From positions 39,863 to 80,334 of the forward strand of contig JAHEAR010000017.1 of NCBI GenBank assembly GCA_024642665.1: 40,472 nt of DNA, given 5' to 3'. Both the position numbers and the translations under genes were made by a program. Below are positions 1-10,837 of the stretch, in pieces; the first letter of the stretch is position 1; each line of letters opens with the position of its first letter. Under the pieces are notes generated by a model. The model did no database searches. It saw nothing but the letters and a program-made list of their open reading frames with translations, and was not told the DNA's origin. The DNA comes from Bacteroidota bacterium. Lineage in GTDB: Bacteria > Bacteroidota > Bacteroidia > Chitinophagales > Saprospiraceae.

Positions 1-45
1 ACCAAATCACCTATCACTTATCACTCAATCACCCTATAAAAGTCC

Positions 46-75
46 CAGGTCTATTGGTCTCAGGTCTACTGGTCT
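46..75. repeat. 15-bp tandem duplication upstream of glyA
   Basis: Two back-to-back copies of a 15-bp unit (46-60 and 61-75) differ at one base. A shorter TATCACT doublet lies just before it (around 12-25). The repeat sits in the untranslated leader or promoter region of glyA. No function is evident; it may be slippage-derived. Confidence 0.6.
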
Positions 76-151
76 GAACAAAAATCTCCCTCCTCCCTAA
101 AAAGTGCCAAAACATTTCTCATCTTTAGCATCCCTAAACAATACATACAAA

Positions 152-1426
152 ATGAACACACAGGATATCTTTGATTTAATTCAAAAAGAAGAAACCCGTC
201 AGCGGAAAGGTATTGAGTTAATCGCTTCTGAGAACTTTACCTCGAAAGCCGTCATCAACGCGATGGGCTCCTGCCTGACCAATAAATATGCGGAAGGCTA
301 TCCCGGCAAACGATACTACGGCGGATGTGAAGTGGTTGATGAAGTGGAAACCATGGCGATTGAAAGTTTGAAATCACTTTTTGGCGCAGCCTATGCTAAC
401 GTACAACCGCATTCCGGGGCTCAGGCAAATGCAGCTGTTTTTCTTGCCGTATTAAAACCCGGCGATACGATCCTTGGATTTAATCTTGCACATGGGGGCC
501 ATCTGACACACGGTTCACCTGTTAATTTTAGCGGACTGACTTATCATGCCACCCACTACAATGTCAATAAAGAAACAGGGCAGGTAGATATGAATGAAGT
601 GTATGAGCAGGCCATCAAACACAAACCAAAACTGATCATCTGTGGTGCTTCCGCTTATTCAAGAGAATGGGATTATAAACGCTTTAGAGAAATTGCTGAT
701 GAAGTCGGAGCATTACTCATGGCAGACATCGCGCATCCGGCAGGATTGATTGCAAGTGGCTTATTGGCTGATCCACTACCTCACTGCCACATCGTCACTT
801 CTACCACGCACAAAACATTGCGAGGACCACGTGGTGGCGTCATCATGATGGGCAAAGATTTTGAAAACCCTTGGGGACGAACCACTAAAAAGGGAACACC
901 AATACAGATGTCAACGATTCTAAACAGTGGAGTATTCCCCGGCATGCAGGGAGGGCCATTGGAGCATGTCATTGCTGCAAAAGCAGTTTCATTTATTGAA
1001 GCTGCCACACCTGAGTTTAAAACCTATGCCAGACAAGTTATTTCAAATGCAAGCACAATGGCCGATGCATTAATTAGTAAAGGCTATCAGATCATTTCCG
1101 GCGGAACAGACAATCACCTGATGTTGATCGATCTTTCGAATAAAGGACTTACCGGAAAAGTTGCTGAAGAAGCATTGATCAAAGCCGATATCACCGTTAA
1201 TAAAAACATGGTCCCGTTTGATACCAACAGTCCATTTGTTACCTCAGGTATTCGAATTGGTTCAGCGGCTGTTACTTCACGAGGCATGAATGAAAAAGAC
1301 TGTGAGCGGATCGTCGAATGGATCGACCGCGCATTAATGAGTGCTGAAAATGATAGTGCACTTCAAGAAATTCACAAGGAAGTAAATTCGTTTGCAACCG
1401 GGTTTAAACTCTATCCATATGAATAG
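152..1426 (+). CDS. glyA: serine hydroxymethyltransferase
   Basis: Cytosolic PLP enzyme that interconverts serine and glycine while loading one-carbon units on tetrahydrofolate. The 424-residue product has the full family length. Landmarks are the N-terminal IELIASENF segment (residues 21-29), the substrate and cofactor region [15 protein letters not shown] (44-58), D191 and H194 contacting PLP, and the PLP lysine K221 in [13 protein letters not shown]. An in-frame ATG at 104 would add 16 residues with no family counterpart, so the ATG at 152 (MNTQDIF) is preferred. The gene is alone on the plus strand and converges with truA. An AT-rich ACTTT/AAAGT mini-hairpin at about 1431-1444 may help end transcription. 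Identification is very secure. Confidence 0.97.
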   Translation: MNTQDIFDLIQKEETRQRKGIELIASENFTSKAVINAMGSCLTNKYAEGYPGKRYYGGCEVVDEVETMAIESLKSLFGAAYANVQPHSGAQANAAVFLAVLKPGDTILGFNLAHGGHLTHGSPVNFSGLTYHATHYNVNKETGQVDMNEVYEQAIKHKPKLIICGASAYSREWDYKRFREIADEVGALLMADIAHPAGLIASGLLADPLPHCHIVTSTTHKTLRGPRGGVIMMGKDFENPWGRTTKKGTPIQMSTILNSGVFPGMQGGPLEHVIAAKAVSFIEAATPEFKTYARQVISNASTMADALISKGYQIISGGTDNHLMLIDLSNKGLTGKVAEEALIKADITVNKNMVPFDTNSPFVTSGIRIGSAAVTSRGMNEKDCERIVEWIDRALMSAENDSALQEIHKEVNSFATGFKLYPYE

Positions 1427-1475
1427 GATTTCACTTTAAAAAAAGTATTATTTCATTTGTATTGCACCAGGTAAT

Positions 1476-2210
1476 TTAAGGATACATAATCTCCTCAAGG
1501 TATAACCCCTCCGCAGGTACACTCCAGGCATGCTCTAACGACGTTTGATTTTCCAGACTTTCCTGTAATTCTGCTAAAGTGATTTTCCCAAGCCCCACAT
1601 TCAAACAAGCTCCAACAGTAAGCCTTACCATCCCCCGCAGGAAACGATTAGCCTTTATTGAATAGATCGCCGTGCCCCCTTCAAATGTCCATACAGATTC
1701 ATTTAAAGTGCACCTGAAATGATCCGCATCAGACCCGGTTTTACAAAAAGGTAGAAACTCATCAAATCGCAAGAGTAGTTCAGCGGCAGCCATCACCTTT
1801 TCGTGATCAAGTACTGCATGCTGATGAAAATAATAAGAGAGCCCATTTAAAAACGGGTCCTTATGGAAATGCATATAGTATTTGTATTGACGCTCCACCG
1901 CATCAAATCGCGCATGAAATGACTCATTCGTCTCTTTGATGCTTTTGATCGATATATCAAGCGGCAATACTGCATTGATCTGATAAACGACCTTGTCGGT
2001 CAAAGGAAAATCAACAACATCCACATGCGCTACATAGGCTCGTGCATGTACGCCGGTATCTGTTCTTCCACAACCCACAATTTCAACTGACTGCCGCAAT
2101 ATTAATCCAAGGGCCTCCTCCAGTGTCTGCTGCACGGAAGGCGAAGAGGGCTGACGCTGCCAGCCGCAGTAATGCGTTCCTAAATAACTTAAATGAATTT
2201 GCCAGCGCAT
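1476..2210 (-). CDS. truA: tRNA pseudouridine(38-40) synthase TruA
   Basis: Converts uridines 38-40 of the tRNA anticodon stem-loop to pseudouridine. The 244-residue length is normal. The catalytic aspartate is D51 in GCGRTDTGVHA, and the N-terminal strand with the GWQRQ segment and the later FLRGMVR motif are family hallmarks. It is the last gene of the minus-strand run tig-clpP-clpX-truA and starts only 9 bases behind the clpX stop, so it is probably co-transcribed with clpX. It converges with glyA. Nothing is unusual in the protein. Confidence 0.96.
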   Translation of the reverse strand: MRWQIHLSYLGTHYCGWQRQPSSPSVQQTLEEALGLILRQSVEIVGCGRTDTGVHARAYVAHVDVVDFPLTDKVVYQINAVLPLDISIKSIKETNESFHARFDAVERQYKYYMHFHKDPFLNGLSYYFHQHAVLDHEKVMAAAELLLRFDEFLPFCKTGSDADHFRCTLNESVWTFEGGTAIYSIKANRFLRGMVRLTVGACLNVGLGKITLAELQESLENQTSLEHAWSVPAEGLYLEEIMYP

Positions 2211-2219
2211 AAAAGGAGC

Positions 2220-3467
2220 TTAAGCTGCCTTCAGTTTCTTAAGCTGTACTTTATCAAGTTTTGCTTTTGCATACGCAAGATCGACATTCAATTCCTTGAC
2301 GCTTTTTGATGATGGTATGTCAAACATATCATCCATCATAATCACTTCACAGATAGATCTGAGCCCCCTGGCCCCCAGGCTAAGCTCGATGGCCTTCCCT
2401 GCAATATAATCTATGGCGTCTTCCGTGATGGAAAACTTTACGCCCTCCAATTCAAAAAGCTTCTTGTACTGCTTGACAATGGCATTTTTAGGCTCGGTCA
2501 TAATTCTAACCAACGTTTCCTGATCTAGCGGATCAAGGTATCCCAGCACAGGTAATCGTCCTACCAATTCAGGTATAAGTCCAAACGTTTTAAGATCCTT
2601 TGGTGAAACGTATTGAAACAAATTCTCCTTGTCAATCACTTTGTCATCCTGATTGCTGTACCCTATCACGTTTGTATTGAGACGTCTTGAAATGATTTTA
2701 TCCAACCCATCAAACGCACCACCAGCAATAAATAAAATGTTCTGGGTATTGACTTTCAGCATCTTTTGCTCCGGATGCTTTCGCCCTCCCTGCGGTGGTA
2801 CCAACACATCTGTTCCCTCCAGTATTTTCAACATCGCTTGCTGAACACCTTCACCGGAAACATCCCGCGTGATACTAGGGTTATCACTTTTACGCGCCAC
2901 TTTATCAATCTCATCGATATACACGATTCCACGCTGTGCTGCCTCAACATTATAATCGCAGACCTGAAGAAGTCTGGCCAACATACTTTCAACATCCTCG
3001 CCGACATACCCTGCCTCAGTAAATACCGTAGCGTCCACAATAGCAAAAGGAACATCCAGCATCCTGGCAATCGTCTTGGCAATTAATGTCTTACCGGTAC
3101 CGGTTTGACCCACCAACATAATGTTAGATTTTTCTAACTCTACATCGTCCGTTCCTGTACTTCTGATGCGCTTGTAATGATTATAGACGGCAACACTTAT
3201 AAAACGCTTTGCTTCCTGCTGACCAATCACATATTGATCTAAATATTTTTTAATCTGCTGCGGTGTGATATGTTCAGGCATATCAAAGCCATCATCCGTT
3301 GACTTGACTTTCCCTACCTGTTCATTTAACTCCTGCTTGACAATATCATACGCTTGCTCCACACAGAGTTCGCATATATGACCCTCAATACCAGCAATCA
3401 GAATTAATGCTTCCTTCTTGTCCCTTCCACAGAAAGAACAACCAAATTGATCATCACTCGTCTTCAT
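2220..3467 (-). CDS. clpX: ATP-dependent Clp protease ATP-binding subunit ClpX
   Basis: AAA+ unfoldase that feeds substrates to ClpP. The 415-residue chain opens with the zinc-binding domain (C10, C13, C32, C35). Walker A is GQTGTGKT (120-127), the pore loop is GYVGED, Walker B is IVYIDEIDK, and the [10 protein letters not shown] segment and C-terminal sensor-2 region GARGLRS follow. It lies 33 bases behind clpP and 9 bases before truA, the usual clpP-clpX order. Together with the upstream trigger factor it forms a proteostasis operon. Confidence 0.97.
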   Translation of the reverse strand: MKTSDDQFGCSFCGRDKKEALILIAGIEGHICELCVEQAYDIVKQELNEQVGKVKSTDDGFDMPEHITPQQIKKYLDQYVIGQQEAKRFISVAVYNHYKRIRSTGTDDVELEKSNIMLVGQTGTGKTLIAKTIARMLDVPFAIVDATVFTEAGYVGEDVESMLARLLQVCDYNVEAAQRGIVYIDEIDKVARKSDNPSITRDVSGEGVQQAMLKILEGTDVLVPPQGGRKHPEQKMLKVNTQNILFIAGGAFDGLDKIISRRLNTNVIGYSNQDDKVIDKENLFQYVSPKDLKTFGLIPELVGRLPVLGYLDPLDQETLVRIMTEPKNAIVKQYKKLFELEGVKFSITEDAIDYIAGKAIELSLGARGLRSICEVIMMDDMFDIPSSKSVKELNVDLAYAKAKLDKVQLKKLKAA

Positions 3468-3500
3468 AGCTGCTGCATTTAGTCATGAATAATTTAATCA

Positions 3501-4184
3501 CTATTTACTTCTGGAGAGGACCTCATCCACCAAACCGTAATCTTTTGCTTCAACGGCTGTCATCCAGTTGTCACGATCTGAATCTTTCTCTATATCCTGA
3601 AAAGTCTTGCCGGTATGGGTCGCCATAATCTCATATAATTCATTACGCATGCTCTTAATGAGGTTGTATGAAATCTCCATATCTGAAAACTGTCCCTGCA
3701 TCCCGCCACTTGGCTGGTGAATCATCACACGGCTGTGTGGGAGACAAGTTCTTTTTCCCTTGGTTCCTGCGGTGAGTAATACAGCACCCATGGAAGCCGC
3801 CAATCCGGTACAAATGGTACCAATCTCCGGAGAAACATATTGCATGGTATCATAGATCCCAAGGCCGGATATGACCGAACCCCCCGGACTATTGATAAAC
3901 ATCTGAATATCCCGCTTATTGTCAGTGGATTCCAGAAACAGTAATTGTGCCTGAATTACATTGGCAACGTAATCATTGACCGGTACACCCAGAAATATGA
4001 TTCGATCCATCATCAATCTTGAAAAAACATCCATCCCGACGACATTCATTTGCCTTTCCTCAATAACCTGAGGAGTAAACCCGTGAATATCAGGTACTGA
4101 TGTCCTCATATATCGCTCCAGGTCAGCACTGGAAATGCCCGCATGTTTGGTAGCGAACTTGTAAAACTCGTTTGGATTACTCAT
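3501..4184 (-). CDS. clpP: ATP-dependent Clp protease proteolytic subunit ClpP
   Basis: Serine peptidase of the ClpXP machine. The 227-residue chain carries the catalytic triad: S131 in GLAASMGA, H156 in MIHQPSGG and probably D205 in DRDNW. The N-terminal extension of about 30 residues before the conserved core is typical of Bacteroidota ClpP and may be processed. It lies 43 bases downstream of tig and 33 bases upstream of clpX on the same strand. Confidence 0.97.
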   Translation of the reverse strand: MSNPNEFYKFATKHAGISSADLERYMRTSVPDIHGFTPQVIEERQMNVVGMDVFSRLMMDRIIFLGVPVNDYVANVIQAQLLFLESTDNKRDIQMFINSPGGSVISGLGIYDTMQYVSPEIGTICTGLAASMGAVLLTAGTKGKRTCLPHSRVMIHQPSGGMQGQFSDMEISYNLIKSMRNELYEIMATHTGKTFQDIEKDSDRDNWMTAVEAKDYGLVDEVLSRSK

Positions 4185-4227
4185 CTGAAGGGATTTGATT
4201 TTAAATTATTTCTCTAAATTAATGGTA

Positions 4228-5625
4228 TTAGGCATGAGAATGTTCACTTTCCTTACCAGTATTTTCATGGTGATGATCTCCATGATCAAATATTTGATGG
4301 TGTATGTCATGAAAAGCTTTTTCAAATTCCTTTGGTGAAACTTCCTTCTCATTAAATTCGTACTTCTCCAAAATGTGCTTGAAGACTACATCTTCAAGCG
4401 CATTCTCCTTCATAGAACTCATAAAATACTCGTTGGCGTATAATTCATCCATGAGTTTTTTAATGTCCGTCTGCATATAATTGACATTCTGCACAATCCA
4501 GTTGGTCACCTGGCGTTGTACATCCTTATCCGTGACTTCGAGGTTATCCTGATCGAGGATTCTGTTTAACAATAAAGACCATTTTGCATCCCGGAAGAGT
4601 TGGGCGGCTTCGCGGGATCCTTTTGCTACTTTCTTCTCGCGCTGATGATTGACCCATCTGAATAAAAAATCTTCGGGCATGTCAAATGGATTAGCTTCAT
4701 TCAGATTGAGTCTGATAGCCATTTTCTTCATGTCAACCGCTTGATTTTTCAGCTCCTCACCGGCGCGACTGATCAGAAAATCTTTAAAGTCCTCTTCTCC
4801 TTCCATTGCCTTTCCAACCACCTTTGTCAACTGTTCACCAGTCAACGGGGTCATTTGAGGACGGCTAATGGATGAAACAACCAATGAATATTGAAGCGAT
4901 TCACCCGGCGATGGATCTGCTTCCAAATGAAGTGTATTTTTTACTATTCCTTCACGCTCATACCCGAGGAATTTCTCCAAATCAACATCCAATGCTGCCC
5001 CAATGGTCAGATTCAGAAGGGCTTGTTTGCCTTCCCCTTGTATGCCATCCATATTGACAACGGTCTCGACACCCTCCCCTTCAGTCGCTGAAGATGGTTT
5101 GAGCGTAAGTCCCACTTTATCAAATTCCTCAATTTTACCATCGGTCACGGGCGTATCTGCACCAAAAGCACGACGGTATTTGATAATATCTTCTTCAATT
5201 GCTTTTTGATCTACCACGGGAACAACTACCTCAAGCGGCTTGTCGTGATTGAGTTGAAGATCAAAGTCCGGCTTCAGGCCTAGATCGAATTCAAAATGAT
5301 AATCCGTAGTAGATTTGGGATCAAAGTCCACAGGTTCGGCATCTTCCGCCATGATGGGGGACCCGAAGATTCCGATTTTCTGCTCATCCAGATAGTTAAA
5401 AAGGGTATCATTCAGAAGTTTGTTCACGGTTTCTTCGAGTAACCCGCGCCCATACATCTTAATCAAAACACTTTTAGGTGTTTTTCCGGCTCTAAAGCCC
5501 TTAATGGCCACCTTTTTACTGTAATTTCTGATGCTCTCCTCCCATTTGGGGCCATAATCAGCATGCTCGATGACAAGCGAAACCTTTGCGTTGAGGTCAT
5601 CTAAACGGTTAAAATCAATTTTCAT
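4228..5625 (-). CDS. tig: trigger factor, ribosome-associated chaperone, with His-rich tail
   Basis: Ribosome-docked peptidyl-prolyl isomerase/chaperone for nascent chains. The product has 465 residues. The N-terminal ribosome-binding domain ends with the signature GFRAGKTPKSVL (about residues 43-54), matching the family GFRxGKxP motif. A divergent PPIase-like segment and the long helical C-terminal substrate cradle follow. Sequence conservation is low in the middle, as is usual in Bacteroidota. The last 27 residues contain nine histidines, a potential metal-binding tail not generally present in trigger factors. It heads the tig-clpP-clpX-truA run; a tRNA-Leu gene lies about 150 bases upstream on the same strand. 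Confidence 0.93.
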   Translation of the reverse strand: MKIDFNRLDDLNAKVSLVIEHADYGPKWEESIRNYSKKVAIKGFRAGKTPKSVLIKMYGRGLLEETVNKLLNDTLFNYLDEQKIGIFGSPIMAEDAEPVDFDPKSTTDYHFEFDLGLKPDFDLQLNHDKPLEVVVPVVDQKAIEEDIIKYRRAFGADTPVTDGKIEEFDKVGLTLKPSSATEGEGVETVVNMDGIQGEGKQALLNLTIGAALDVDLEKFLGYEREGIVKNTLHLEADPSPGESLQYSLVVSSISRPQMTPLTGEQLTKVVGKAMEGEEDFKDFLISRAGEELKNQAVDMKKMAIRLNLNEANPFDMPEDFLFRWVNHQREKKVAKGSREAAQLFRDAKWSLLLNRILDQDNLEVTDKDVQRQVTNWIVQNVNYMQTDIKKLMDELYANEYFMSSMKENALEDVVFKHILEKYEFNEKEVSPKEFEKAFHDIHHQIFDHGDHHHENTGKESEHSHA

Positions 5626-5773
5626 CCTGTTATTCCTGTTAAATTATTTGACTACCTGATGGGTACTGCCCGGTAAAACGCGCTGCTTAATTATATTTTA
5701 TTACCTGACAATCAGCACGTTAGAAAATACGCACCGACGATGATAGAAGTTTTGCAATCCTGTTCAAAAAGTG

Positions 5774-5855
5774 TGCGGGTGGAGGGACTCGAACCCCCAA
5801 GCCTTGCAGCACTAGATCCTAAGTCTAGCGTGTCTACCAATTTCACCACACCCGC
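5774..5855 (-). tRNA. tRNA-Leu (anticodon UAG)
   Basis: On the minus strand an 82-base cloverleaf begins GCGGGTG and closes with the matching CACCCGC plus discriminator A. The anticodon stem CTAGA/TCTAG encloses the loop CTTAGGA with anticodon TAG, which reads CUA/CUN leucine codons. The long variable arm expected of tRNA-Leu is present, and the T-arm contains GGTTCGAGTCC. The 3' CCA is not encoded. A TAnnTTTG promoter element lies 18-25 bases upstream. Confidence 0.95.
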
Positions 5856-5872
5856 GCAATTCAAAACGGCTG

Positions 5873-5880
5873 CAAATGTA
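5873..5880 (-). promoter_or_regulatory. -7 promoter element of tRNA-Leu
   Basis: Read on the minus strand this is TACATTTG, an exact match to the Bacteroidota sigma-ABfr -7 consensus TAnnTTTG. Transcription would begin about 7 bases later, roughly 10 bases ahead of the mature tRNA 5' end, which fits a tRNA promoter. No convincing -33 element is seen. Confidence 0.6.
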
Positions 5881-5988
5881 TGGAATTTTGGAAAGATTAT
5901 TAAGCCATTTTGAGTAATCTTCAATTGATCGCAATGATTCATCGCGGAACTCTAACTTGGTATGGTTTTGTTAGTAACTTGTGTACCT

Positions 5989-8208
5989 ATGCCTCATATA
6001 GCTACTGGCCTGACCGATACAGAACAAGCGGCCCTGCAGCGTGACTTCCGCAGGCTGATGAAGGCATTGCCTGCTCCACTAGACGAGACGGATAAAAAAA
6101 ATCTGAAAAAGGCTTTTGAAATGGGACTGGAGGCTCACTCCAGACAGCGTCGAAAAAGTGGCGAACCGTATTTCTTTCATCCGATTGAAGTGGCGCGCAT
6201 TTGCGTTCAGGAAATTGGTCTCGGCCCCACCGCAGCGATATGCGCTATTCTGCATGATGTCGTCGAAGACACGGATGTGACTATCGAAGATATTCGGGAA
6301 GGTTTTGGTGAAAAGATTGCAAAAATTGTAGACGGTCTGACCAAATTGGATGGCCTCTATAATTCGCCTTCAAAACAGGCTGAAAATTTTAAGAAAGTTT
6401 TATCTACACTGGTGCATGATGTCCGAGTTGTTTTAATCAAAATTGCCGATCGTCTGCATAATATGCGTACGATAGGACCAATGCCTAAGCACAAGCAATT
6501 AAGCATTGCTGCTGAAACAGATTATATCTACTCGCCACTCGCCCACCGGCTGGGTCTGTATAATATCAAATCGGAATTTCAGGATATCATATTGAAAATT
6601 CAAGAGCCCGAGACATACGAAGAAATAGAACAAAAACTTTCGCTGGGAGACCAACAAAGAAAAAGGTATATCCGTGAATTTATCAAACCACTAAAAGCGC
6701 AACTCTCTGAACTTGGATTTGACTACCAAATTGTTGGCCGATCAAAGTCTATTGCTTCGATCAATAACAAACTCAAGAAAAAGCAGATTCCTTTTGAAGA
6801 GGTTTATGATTTATTCGCGATCCGGATAATTCTGAATGTACCACCGGCAAAAGAAAAATCAAGTTGCTGGCTTGTGTATAGTATCCTGACAGAAATTCAT
6901 AAACCAATTCCCGAGCGTCTGAAAGATTGGATTACTACTCCCAAATCCAATGGGTATGAATCGCTACATACGACCGTCATTGGTCCCAAAGGACGCTTTG
7001 TAGAAATTCAGATTCGTACGCAACGGATGGATGAAATAGCTGAGCGTGGATTTGCTGCGCATTGGAAATACAAAAATGTCAATACCCAGCAATATATCTA
7101 TGAAACCTGGCTGGACAATATTCGCGAGATGCTGGACGAGACGCATAAAGATGCGTTGGAATTTATCAGTGATTTCAGAACGAATTTATATGCTGAAGAA
7201 CTATACGTATTTACGCCAAAGGGCGATCTGAAAGTAATGCCCAAAGGCGCCACTGCGCTTGATTTTGCTTTTGCCATTCACTCGGATATCGGTTACCACT
7301 CCAGTGCCATTAAAATCAACAACAAGCTGGTCCCGATGGGATACAAGCTTCAAAATGGTGATCAGGTAGAGATCATCACCAATAAAAACCAAAAGCCAAA
7401 TGAGGAATGGTTGCGGATGACCGTGACCGGAAAAGCCAGGGCAAAAATCAGAACAGCCCTGAAGGAATCTAAAAAGAATCAATCCGAGGATGGCATGGCT
7501 AAATTGGACCGCAAGCTCCGCGGCATGAAAGCAGACCTCGAAGAAAATGTTGACCAGCTTGCACGTCATTTTGGCTACAACTCAAGACTTGATTTGTATT
7601 ATGATATTGCCATTGAACATTTTGATTTAAGCAAGGTAAAAGAATTAAAAGTTGAAGGTGGGAAGATTATATTTCCCGTCAAGCACCCCCAGCGTGCTAG
7701 TATTACAGACAATGAAGCGATCACGTTTGCCTCCAGTGCACCGGAAGATGACCAGCCAAGAATCAGTATTGACGGAGTCGATGCATCACAATATAAGTAT
7801 GCTCTCGCCTCCTGCTGTAAGCCGGTGATCGGTGATGATATCTTTGCGTATGTGACGGCCGGTGCCGGAATAAAAATTCACCGAAGTAATTGTCCTAATG
7901 CCACTCACCTTATGGCAAGTTATGGGTATCGAGTACAAAAAGCCGAATGGGTCACTACGGGCAATGTAAAATCTATCGTAAACCTCAAAATAACTGGCGT
8001 GGACAGCGGACCTGGTGTGATTGAATTGGTGACTAACAAAATCAGCTCCGGTTTGGGTATTAATATACGATCGCTGAGTATTGAAGGGAAAGAGGGTTAC
8101 TTTGAAGGAAAACTAAGCCTTGTCGTGAGCAACAAAAACCAGTTAAATATGGTTATGCGTTCATTGAAAACCCTCGAAGGGATTTCATCCGTATACCGGG
8201 AAAATTAA
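5989..8208 (+). CDS. bifunctional (p)ppGpp synthetase/hydrolase (RelA/SpoT family)
   Basis: Makes and degrades the alarmone (p)ppGpp in the stringent response. The product has 739 residues from ATG 5989 (MPHIATG); a start at 5962 would add 9 residues with no family support. Domains in order: HD hydrolase (HPIEVARIC at about 64-72, with the metal-binding HD pair in LHDVVEDTD at about 88-96), synthetase (KSNGYESLHTTV), TGS domain (YVFTPKGDLKVMPKGATALDFAFAIH), a zinc-finger-like ASCCKP segment, and a C-terminal ACT domain. Both catalytic halves keep their signature residues, so it is probably bifunctional. A fur-family gene follows after 4 bases, implying co-transcription. Confidence 0.95.
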   Translation: MPHIATGLTDTEQAALQRDFRRLMKALPAPLDETDKKNLKKAFEMGLEAHSRQRRKSGEPYFFHPIEVARICVQEIGLGPTAAICAILHDVVEDTDVTIEDIREGFGEKIAKIVDGLTKLDGLYNSPSKQAENFKKVLSTLVHDVRVVLIKIADRLHNMRTIGPMPKHKQLSIAAETDYIYSPLAHRLGLYNIKSEFQDIILKIQEPETYEEIEQKLSLGDQQRKRYIREFIKPLKAQLSELGFDYQIVGRSKSIASINNKLKKKQIPFEEVYDLFAIRIILNVPPAKEKSSCWLVYSILTEIHKPIPERLKDWITTPKSNGYESLHTTVIGPKGRFVEIQIRTQRMDEIAERGFAAHWKYKNVNTQQYIYETWLDNIREMLDETHKDALEFISDFRTNLYAEELYVFTPKGDLKVMPKGATALDFAFAIHSDIGYHSSAIKINNKLVPMGYKLQNGDQVEIITNKNQKPNEEWLRMTVTGKARAKIRTALKESKKNQSEDGMAKLDRKLRGMKADLEENVDQLARHFGYNSRLDLYYDIAIEHFDLSKVKELKVEGGKIIFPVKHPQRASITDNEAITFASSAPEDDQPRISIDGVDASQYKYALASCCKPVIGDDIFAYVTAGAGIKIHRSNCPNATHLMASYGYRVQKAEWVTTGNVKSIVNLKITGVDSGPGVIELVTNKISSGLGINIRSLSIEGKEGYFEGKLSLVVSNKNQLNMVMRSLKTLEGISSVYREN

Positions 8209-8212
8209 ACTA

Positions 8213-8698
8213 ATGAGCCTTACACCTCCTACATTACCGCTTGCCGGAAAGGTTTCTTTCGAAGATGTCAAAGATATCTTTTCCATTCATCTGGGTGAAA
8301 ACAACCTACGCCGTACACCGGAGCGATATGCTATCCTCGAGGAAATCTATCGCCGTTCGGACCATTTCGATGCAGAAGCGCTTTATATCCACATGAAAAA
8401 TTCCAATTACCGTGTCAGTCGAGCCACGGTCTACAACACCCTGGAATTGTTGGTTAATTGTGATCTGATCACCAAACATCAGTTTGGTAAAAATCTCACA
8501 CAATACGAGAAATCCTATGGTTTTAAGCAACACGACCACCTGATCTGTGTGGATTGTGGAAAAGTCATTGAGTTTTGCGACCCAAGAATCCAGCAGATTA
8601 AGTCCACCATGGGCGAAATATTGAATTTTAAGGTGCTCTATCACGATTTGAACCTCTATGGCCGTTGTAAAGATGGCTGTAAATCGCAATCCAAATAA
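8213..8698 (+). CDS. Fur-family metal-responsive transcriptional repressor
   Basis: DNA-binding metalloregulator of 161 residues. The N-terminal winged helix contains RRTPERYAIL and the recognition helix YRVSRATVYNTLELL (about 66-80). The C-terminal dimerisation domain has HDH (107-109) for the regulatory metal and a structural zinc site built from C112, C115, C152 and C156. The subtype (Fur, Zur or PerR) cannot be fixed by eye, and the 161-residue length with a roughly 20-residue N-terminal extension is typical of Bacteroidota Fur proteins. It starts 4 bases after the RelA/SpoT stop, so metal control and stringent response genes share a transcript. Confidence 0.92.
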   Translation: MSLTPPTLPLAGKVSFEDVKDIFSIHLGENNLRRTPERYAILEEIYRRSDHFDAEALYIHMKNSNYRVSRATVYNTLELLVNCDLITKHQFGKNLTQYEKSYGFKQHDHLICVDCGKVIEFCDPRIQQIKSTMGEILNFKVLYHDLNLYGRCKDGCKSQSK

Positions 8699-8718
8699 AT
8701 AAGCTTAAGCTTCTTCCT

Positions 8719-8726
8719 TATATTTG
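8719..8726 (+). promoter_or_regulatory. -7 promoter element of purA
   Basis: TATATTTG is an exact match to TAnnTTTG, 43 bases ahead of the purA ATG. The predicted leader would include a perfect 6-bp hairpin (TAGGGT, loop CGTGT, ACCCTA; 8732-8748). A 12-bp palindrome of two adjoining HindIII sites (8701-8712) lies just upstream. Confidence 0.6.
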
Positions 8727-8731
8727 CCGTT

Positions 8732-8748
8732 TAGGGTCGTGTACCCTA
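8732..8748 (+). promoter_or_regulatory. short hairpin in the purA leader
   Basis: A perfect 6-bp inverted repeat with a 5-base loop lies between the predicted purA promoter and start codon. No U-tract follows, so it is not a terminator. It begins almost at the predicted transcript 5' end and may protect or regulate the mRNA. Confidence 0.4.
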
Positions 8749-8759
8749 TATTATTTTAA

Positions 8760-10034
<1,275 letters not shown>

Positions 10035-10048
10035 TCTTAGGGGAATAC

Positions 10049-10750
10049 TTAATCCCGTTGCGCTTTGATGATGTATTGATATTCCAAAGAGGATTCATCG
10101 AGCGATAAAATGCGGTATCCTGCTTCATTTAATTCTTTCTCAATATCTGACTGATCAATCCTTTCTTCCAGCGCCGGACCAAAAGGTGTGCTTTTCTTTT
10201 TGAAATCAATGATAACTATTTTGCCGCCCGGTCGAAGCGCATTTTGAAGTCTCGAGAAGTAGTCTACTCTATTTGGAATGTAGGCGTAAGTATTGACCAA
10301 TAGAACGACATCGACTTCATTGTCTTTAAGTTTTGGGTCATCCGGTTCAGCCTGACGAATGATAAGTCTGTCACGTAATTCAACAGGAAATCTTGACTTT
10401 TGCTCCTCCATCCACCGGATGGCTTTTGGATCAATATCAATGGCAATGACCCGTGCCCCTTTATACGCAATTCGACGACTAAAATAGCCTGTGCCCGCGC
10501 CAAGATCTGCAACCACTTTTCCTTCTACATCCCCCAATTGATGGACCACGAAATCCGGCTTCTGCCATATCACCCGATCTGCGCTCTCATATTGCATTGC
10601 TTTCTCATCATAATCATTCTCAACTACTTCCTGATTTAAATTCGGTTGGCCGTTACCCTCTTCCGAACCAGAAGGATTGCCTTCCTTACAACCTGCAGCA
10701 AACAGTAAAAGGATCAATGAAAGTAATAGAATTGTTTTTTGCTTGTTCAT
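10049..10750 (-). CDS. lipoprotein-anchored class I SAM-dependent methyltransferase
   Basis: The 233-residue product starts with a lipoprotein signal: KQK n-region, a hydrophobic run, and lipobox FAAGC with C21. A Gly/Ser/Asn-rich linker follows to about residue 45. The rest is a class I methyltransferase fold: motif I VADLGAGTGYF (80-90), acidic end of strand 2 IAIDID, and a late RPGGKIVIIDF strand. The substrate is unknown. A SAM-using domain behind an export signal is unexpected because SAM is cytosolic. The domain could sit in the periplasm with another role, or the signal could be a retained membrane anchor. The gene is flanked by convergent purA and the RimK pair. Confidence 0.8.
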   Translation of the reverse strand: MNKQKTILLLSLILLLFAAGCKEGNPSGSEEGNGQPNLNQEVVENDYDEKAMQYESADRVIWQKPDFVVHQLGDVEGKVVADLGAGTGYFSRRIAYKGARVIAIDIDPKAIRWMEEQKSRFPVELRDRLIIRQAEPDDPKLKDNEVDVVLLVNTYAYIPNRVDYFSRLQNALRPGGKIVIIDFKKKSTPFGPALEERIDQSDIEKELNEAGYRILSLDESSLEYQYIIKAQRD

Positions 10751-10837
10751 GTCGAATAGTAAAGATACATGTGTTGCTCAGCAGAACTATAACGTATTTG
10801 AAAAAAGAAGCAGGAAGATAGCCATTCAAAAAAAATG

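Noticed and set aside
11-103. Short repeats near the window start as a possible CRISPR fragment
   Set aside because: Units are 7 and 15 bases, directly adjacent with no spacers, and occur only twice.
5712-5942. 76-codon frame containing GVVKLVDTLDLGSSAARLGG
   Set aside because: It is the antisense/sense read-through of the tRNA-Leu gene, a well-known spurious protein.
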